64,000 bases of DNA from Tritrichomonas musculus (Eukaryota; Parabasalia; Tritrichomonadida; Tritrichomonadidae). The notes below the pieces were generated by a model, which worked only from the letters and a program-made list of their open reading frames with translations, searched no databases and was not told where the DNA came from. Of this stretch, positions 60,687 to 64,000 are shown one piece after another; within the stretch, counting starts at the first letter, position 1, and each line of letters opens with the position of its first letter. Both the position numbers and the translations under genes were made by a program. The stretch is from the NCBI GenBank assembly GCA_039105265.1, contig JAPFFF010000027.1, positions 1,922,001-1,986,000 on the forward strand, given 5' to 3'.

Positions 60687-63055
60687 GTGGATGGTTCATC
60701 ATATACAGATACAACATATGCGGATACATCTTATAGAGTACACATCATCGGATACATCATATGCGGATACAACATAAACAGATACATCATTATCGATCAC
60801 AACATATACAGATACATCATATGCGGATACATCACACGCGGATACACATTAACGAGTACACCATACGCGGATACATCATATACAGATGCAACATATGCGG
60901 ATACATCATATACAGATGCAACATATGCGGATACATCTTGTCGATTACATCATATGCGGATACATCATATACAGATACATCATATGAGAGTACACATTAT
61001 CGAATACGGATACAACATATGCGGATATAACTTATCGATCGATCATATCATATACAGATGCAACATATGCGGACATATCTTATCGATCACATCACATCTA
61101 GTACACATCATCGAACACATCTTATCGAATACATCATATACGGATACATATTGTCGATTACATCATTAACGAATACATCATCTTATCGAGTACATCTTAT
61201 CTGATACATCATTGTCGAGTACATATTAACGAGTACATCATATACAGACACATCACATGCGGATATATCTTATCGATCACAACATATCGAGTACATCATA
61301 TACAGATACACATGCGGATATATCTTATCGATCACAACATATCGAGTACATCATATACAGACACATCACATGCGGATATATCTTATCTGATACATCATTG
61401 TCGAGTACATATTAACGAGTACATCATATACAGACACATCACATGCGGATATATCTTATCGATAACAACACATGCGGATGCAACACATGCGGATATATCT
61501 TATCGAGTACATCATATACAGATACATCATATCGATCACAACATATCGAGTACATCATATACAGATACATCTTATCGAATACATCATATCGATAACAACA
61601 CGTGCGGATACATCATCACACGCGGATACATCTTATCGAATACATCATATACAGATACAACATATGAGATTACATCATATGCGGATATATCTGGTCGAAT
61701 ACGTCATATACAGATTATATCATCACATGCGGATACATCTTATACAGATACAACATATACGGATACGCATTATCTATTACATCATATGCGGATACATCAT
61801 ATACAGATACATCATATGTGGATATATCTTATACAGATACAACATATACGGATACGCATTATCTATTACATCATATGCGGATACATCATATACAGATACA
61901 TCATATGCGGATACATCTGGTCGATTACATCATCACATGCGGATGCAACATATGTGGATATATCTTATCGATTACATCATCACATGTGAATATATATATT
62001 ATCGATCACATCTTGTCGATTACATCTGGTCGATCACAACATATATGAGTACATCTTATCGAATACATCATATGTGGATATAACTTATCGGATACACCAT
62101 ATGCGGATACATCATATACAGGTGCAACATATGCGGATACATCATATGTGGATATAACTTATCGGATACACCATATGCGGATGCAACATATGCGGATACA
62201 ACATAAGCGGATACAACACATGCGGTTACATCACGACGAGTACATCATCACATGCGGATACATCATATGCGGATACATCTTATCGAAATCGATCAGAATC
62301 ACTCATGAATCACTTCATTGGTTAATGGGTTAAAATTAACCCGATATGTATCCCTTATATTAACCAAGCGATTTTGATACAATTTTGATACGATTTCGAT
62401 ACATTTCGACCATTATATGACGATTCATCTCTTAACAACGAACTATATACGGATACGTCATATACAGATGCACCATATACGAGTACATCATATGCGGATA
62501 TATCATATGCGGATACAACATATGCGGATACATCATCACATGCGGATATATCATATACGGATGGTTCATCATATACAGATACATCATATGCGGATATATC
62601 ATATGCGAATACACATTAACGAATACATCATCACACTCGGATACATCATTATCGATTACACATTAACGAGTACATCATATGCGAATACATCATATACAGA
62701 TACATCATATGCGGATACATCATATACAGATACACATTAACAAGTACATCATATACAGGTGCAATATATGCGGATATAACTTATCGATAACAACATATGC
62801 GGATGCAACATATGCAGATGCATCATATACAGATACATCATTAACGAGTACATCATATACAGATACATCATATGCGATTACATCATACGCGGATACATCT
62901 TATACGGACATATCTTATCGATTACATCATATCGATTACATCATTAACGAATACATCTTAACGAATACATCATTATCGATCATATCATATGCGGATATAA
63001 CTTATCGAGTACATCATATACAGATACATCTTATCGGATACATCATATCGATAAC
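60687..63055. repeat. Degenerate 14-15-bp tandem-repeat array
   Basis: Built from words like CATATGCGGATACAT, CATATACAGATACAT, CTTATCGATTACAT and CATTAACGAGTACAT. In plus-strand frames this reads YADTSYTDTS, HMRIHHIQIH or ICGYIIYRYI, so short open frames across it are by-products of the repeat. Interrupted at about 62285-62440 by unique sequence containing GGGTTAAAATTAACCC. Probably a minisatellite; a structural or replication role is possible. Confidence 0.85.
62327..62342. repeat. Short palindrome in array gap
   Basis: GGGTTAA-AA-TTAACCC, a perfect 7-bp inverted repeat with a 2-bp centre, inside the unique gap of the array; possible protein-binding site. Confidence 0.4.
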
Positions 63056-63235
63056 AGTCGATCACTAACAATGAACCAATAACAGTCGAATCGATAACAA
63101 TCGATTACTAACAGTCGATCACTAACAATGAACCAATAACATTCGATCGTTAACAGTCGATCACTAACAATCGATCATTAACAATCGATCACTAACAATC
63201 GATCACTAACAATGAACATTAACAGTTGGACGATA
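63056..63235. repeat. CGATCACTAACAAT-type tandem repeat
   Basis: About a dozen degenerate copies of a roughly 14-bp word, with variants TCGATTACTAACAG and TGAACCAATAACA. It directly follows the 15-bp array. Confidence 0.75.
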
Positions 63236-63429
63236 ACAACATCGATATCGGATCATCTATATTCGCATCAGATTCGACTGAAAATGGCTTATTTTTGGAT
63301 CATAAGACCCATCGAATGGTCACTTGCGTAAGATCATATGCGCAGTAGGTCTATTATTTTTGGTTTGTACCGTTAAGAGTCGCTCATTAACGAACAACAT
63401 CACCAACGAACTTATCATAAACGATCCAA

Positions 63430-63965
63430 CTATAACATCTATCGTGAACGATCCAACTATAACATCTGATGTGAACGATCCATCTATGACATCTGATGTG
63501 AACGATCCATCTATGACATCTGATGTGAACGATCCATCTATGACATCTGATGTGAACGATCCAACTATAACATCTGATGTGAACGATCCAGCTATGACAT
63601 CTATCGTGAACGATCCAACTATAACATCTGATGTGAACGATCCATCTATGACATCTATCGTGAACGATCCAACTATGACATCTGATGTGAACGATCCAAC
63701 TATAACATCTGATGTGAACGATCCAGCTATGACATCTATCGTGAACGATCCAACTATAACATCTGATGTGAACGATCCATCTATGACATCTATCGTGAAC
63801 GATCCAACTATAACATCTGATGTGAACGATCCAACTATAACATCTGATGTGAACAATCCAGCTATGACATCTATCGTGAACGATCCAACTATAACATCTG
63901 ATGTAAACGATCCAACTATAACATCTGATGTGAACGATCCAACTATAACATCTGATGTGAACAAT
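63430..63965. repeat. 27-bp minisatellite (about 20 units)
   Basis: Unit AACGATCCA(A/T/G)CTAT(A/G)ACATCT followed by GATGTG or ATCGTG. All copies stay in register, so the plus strand encodes NDPTITSDV and the minus strand SFTSDVIVG as 9-residue repeats. Plus frame is open from about 63306 to the window edge; minus frame is open for 214 codons (63320-63964). Neither has clear gene support. Confidence 0.9.
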
Positions 63966-63968
63966 CCA

Positions 63969-64000
63969 CCAACAACTATACCAACACAGCTAGCTAATTA
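63969..64000. repeat. Second copy of tRNA-like flank (32 bp)
   Basis: Identical for 32 bases to 60143-60174, including the A-box region of the tRNA-like sequence; cut by the window end. Confidence 0.85.

Noticed and set aside
61312-61989. 225-codon frame in the 15-bp array
   Set aside because: Other frames in the same array are equally open, as expected for a unit divisible by three; not called as a gene without expression data.
60687-63235. CRISPR-like array
   Set aside because: Units are contiguous and degenerate, with no unique spacers of constant length; eukaryotic context.
63320-63964. 214-codon minus-strand frame of SFTSDVIVG repeats
   Set aside because: Generated by the 27-bp minisatellite; the opposite strand is equally open and no start context or unique domain supports it.

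Overview
The window looks like nuclear DNA of a parabasalid protist, most likely a trichomonad such as Tritrichomonas. Evidence: long genes with no visible introns on both strands; very AT-rich gaps between genes; Asn- and Glu-rich tracts inside proteins; a few TCAYTW initiator-like sites just upstream of start codons; and a typical trichomonad gene mix (ankyrin protein, CH-domain protein, TTL-like ligase, UBL proteins, pogo-type transposons). The genus is an inference from composition and gene content.

Region 1 (1-19.4 kb) is a dense host block: the 3' part of a Raptor-like TORC1 subunit, a kinesin (probably kinesin-9), a zinc-ribbon/RING-H2 E3 ligase, a UBL protein, a YccF-CAX cation exchanger, UDP-glucose 4-epimerase, a tubulin-ligase-like protein, two unrecognised genes and an aldo/keto reductase. 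Region 2 (19.4-32.1 kb) is a transposon graveyard. It holds a pogo/Tigger-like element with long inverted repeats and TA duplications, carrying a hAT-type MITE in one arm with a clear 8-bp target duplication. A second broken pogo-like transposase follows, then several MITEs nested in one another.

Region 3 (32.1-54.8 kb) is host sequence again. It starts with a tandem pair of amylosucrase-like GH13 proteins that have both lost the catalytic nucleophile and have a patchwork of identical and diverged DNA. Then come a signal-peptide protein, a UBL/doublecortin-like plus P-loop protein, a protein of repeated UBL domains, a DUF3887-like/alpha-beta hydrolase protein, an ankyrin protein, a tandem-CH actin-binding protein, a second YccF-CAX exchanger and a tRNA-Arg(ACG). 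Region 4 (54.9-56.5 kb) is decayed sequence that may derive from a retroelement.

Region 5 (57-64 kb) is unlike the rest. It is visibly less AT-rich and rich in CGAT words. It holds an intact SF2 DEAH helicase, two small paralogous ORFs, a tRNA-like sequence with Pol III A and B boxes, about 2.4 kb of degenerate 14-15-bp repeats and a 27-bp minisatellite that runs into a second copy of part of the tRNA-like sequence at the window edge. I regard this as the best candidate for an undescribed element, but its class cannot be settled from the window alone.
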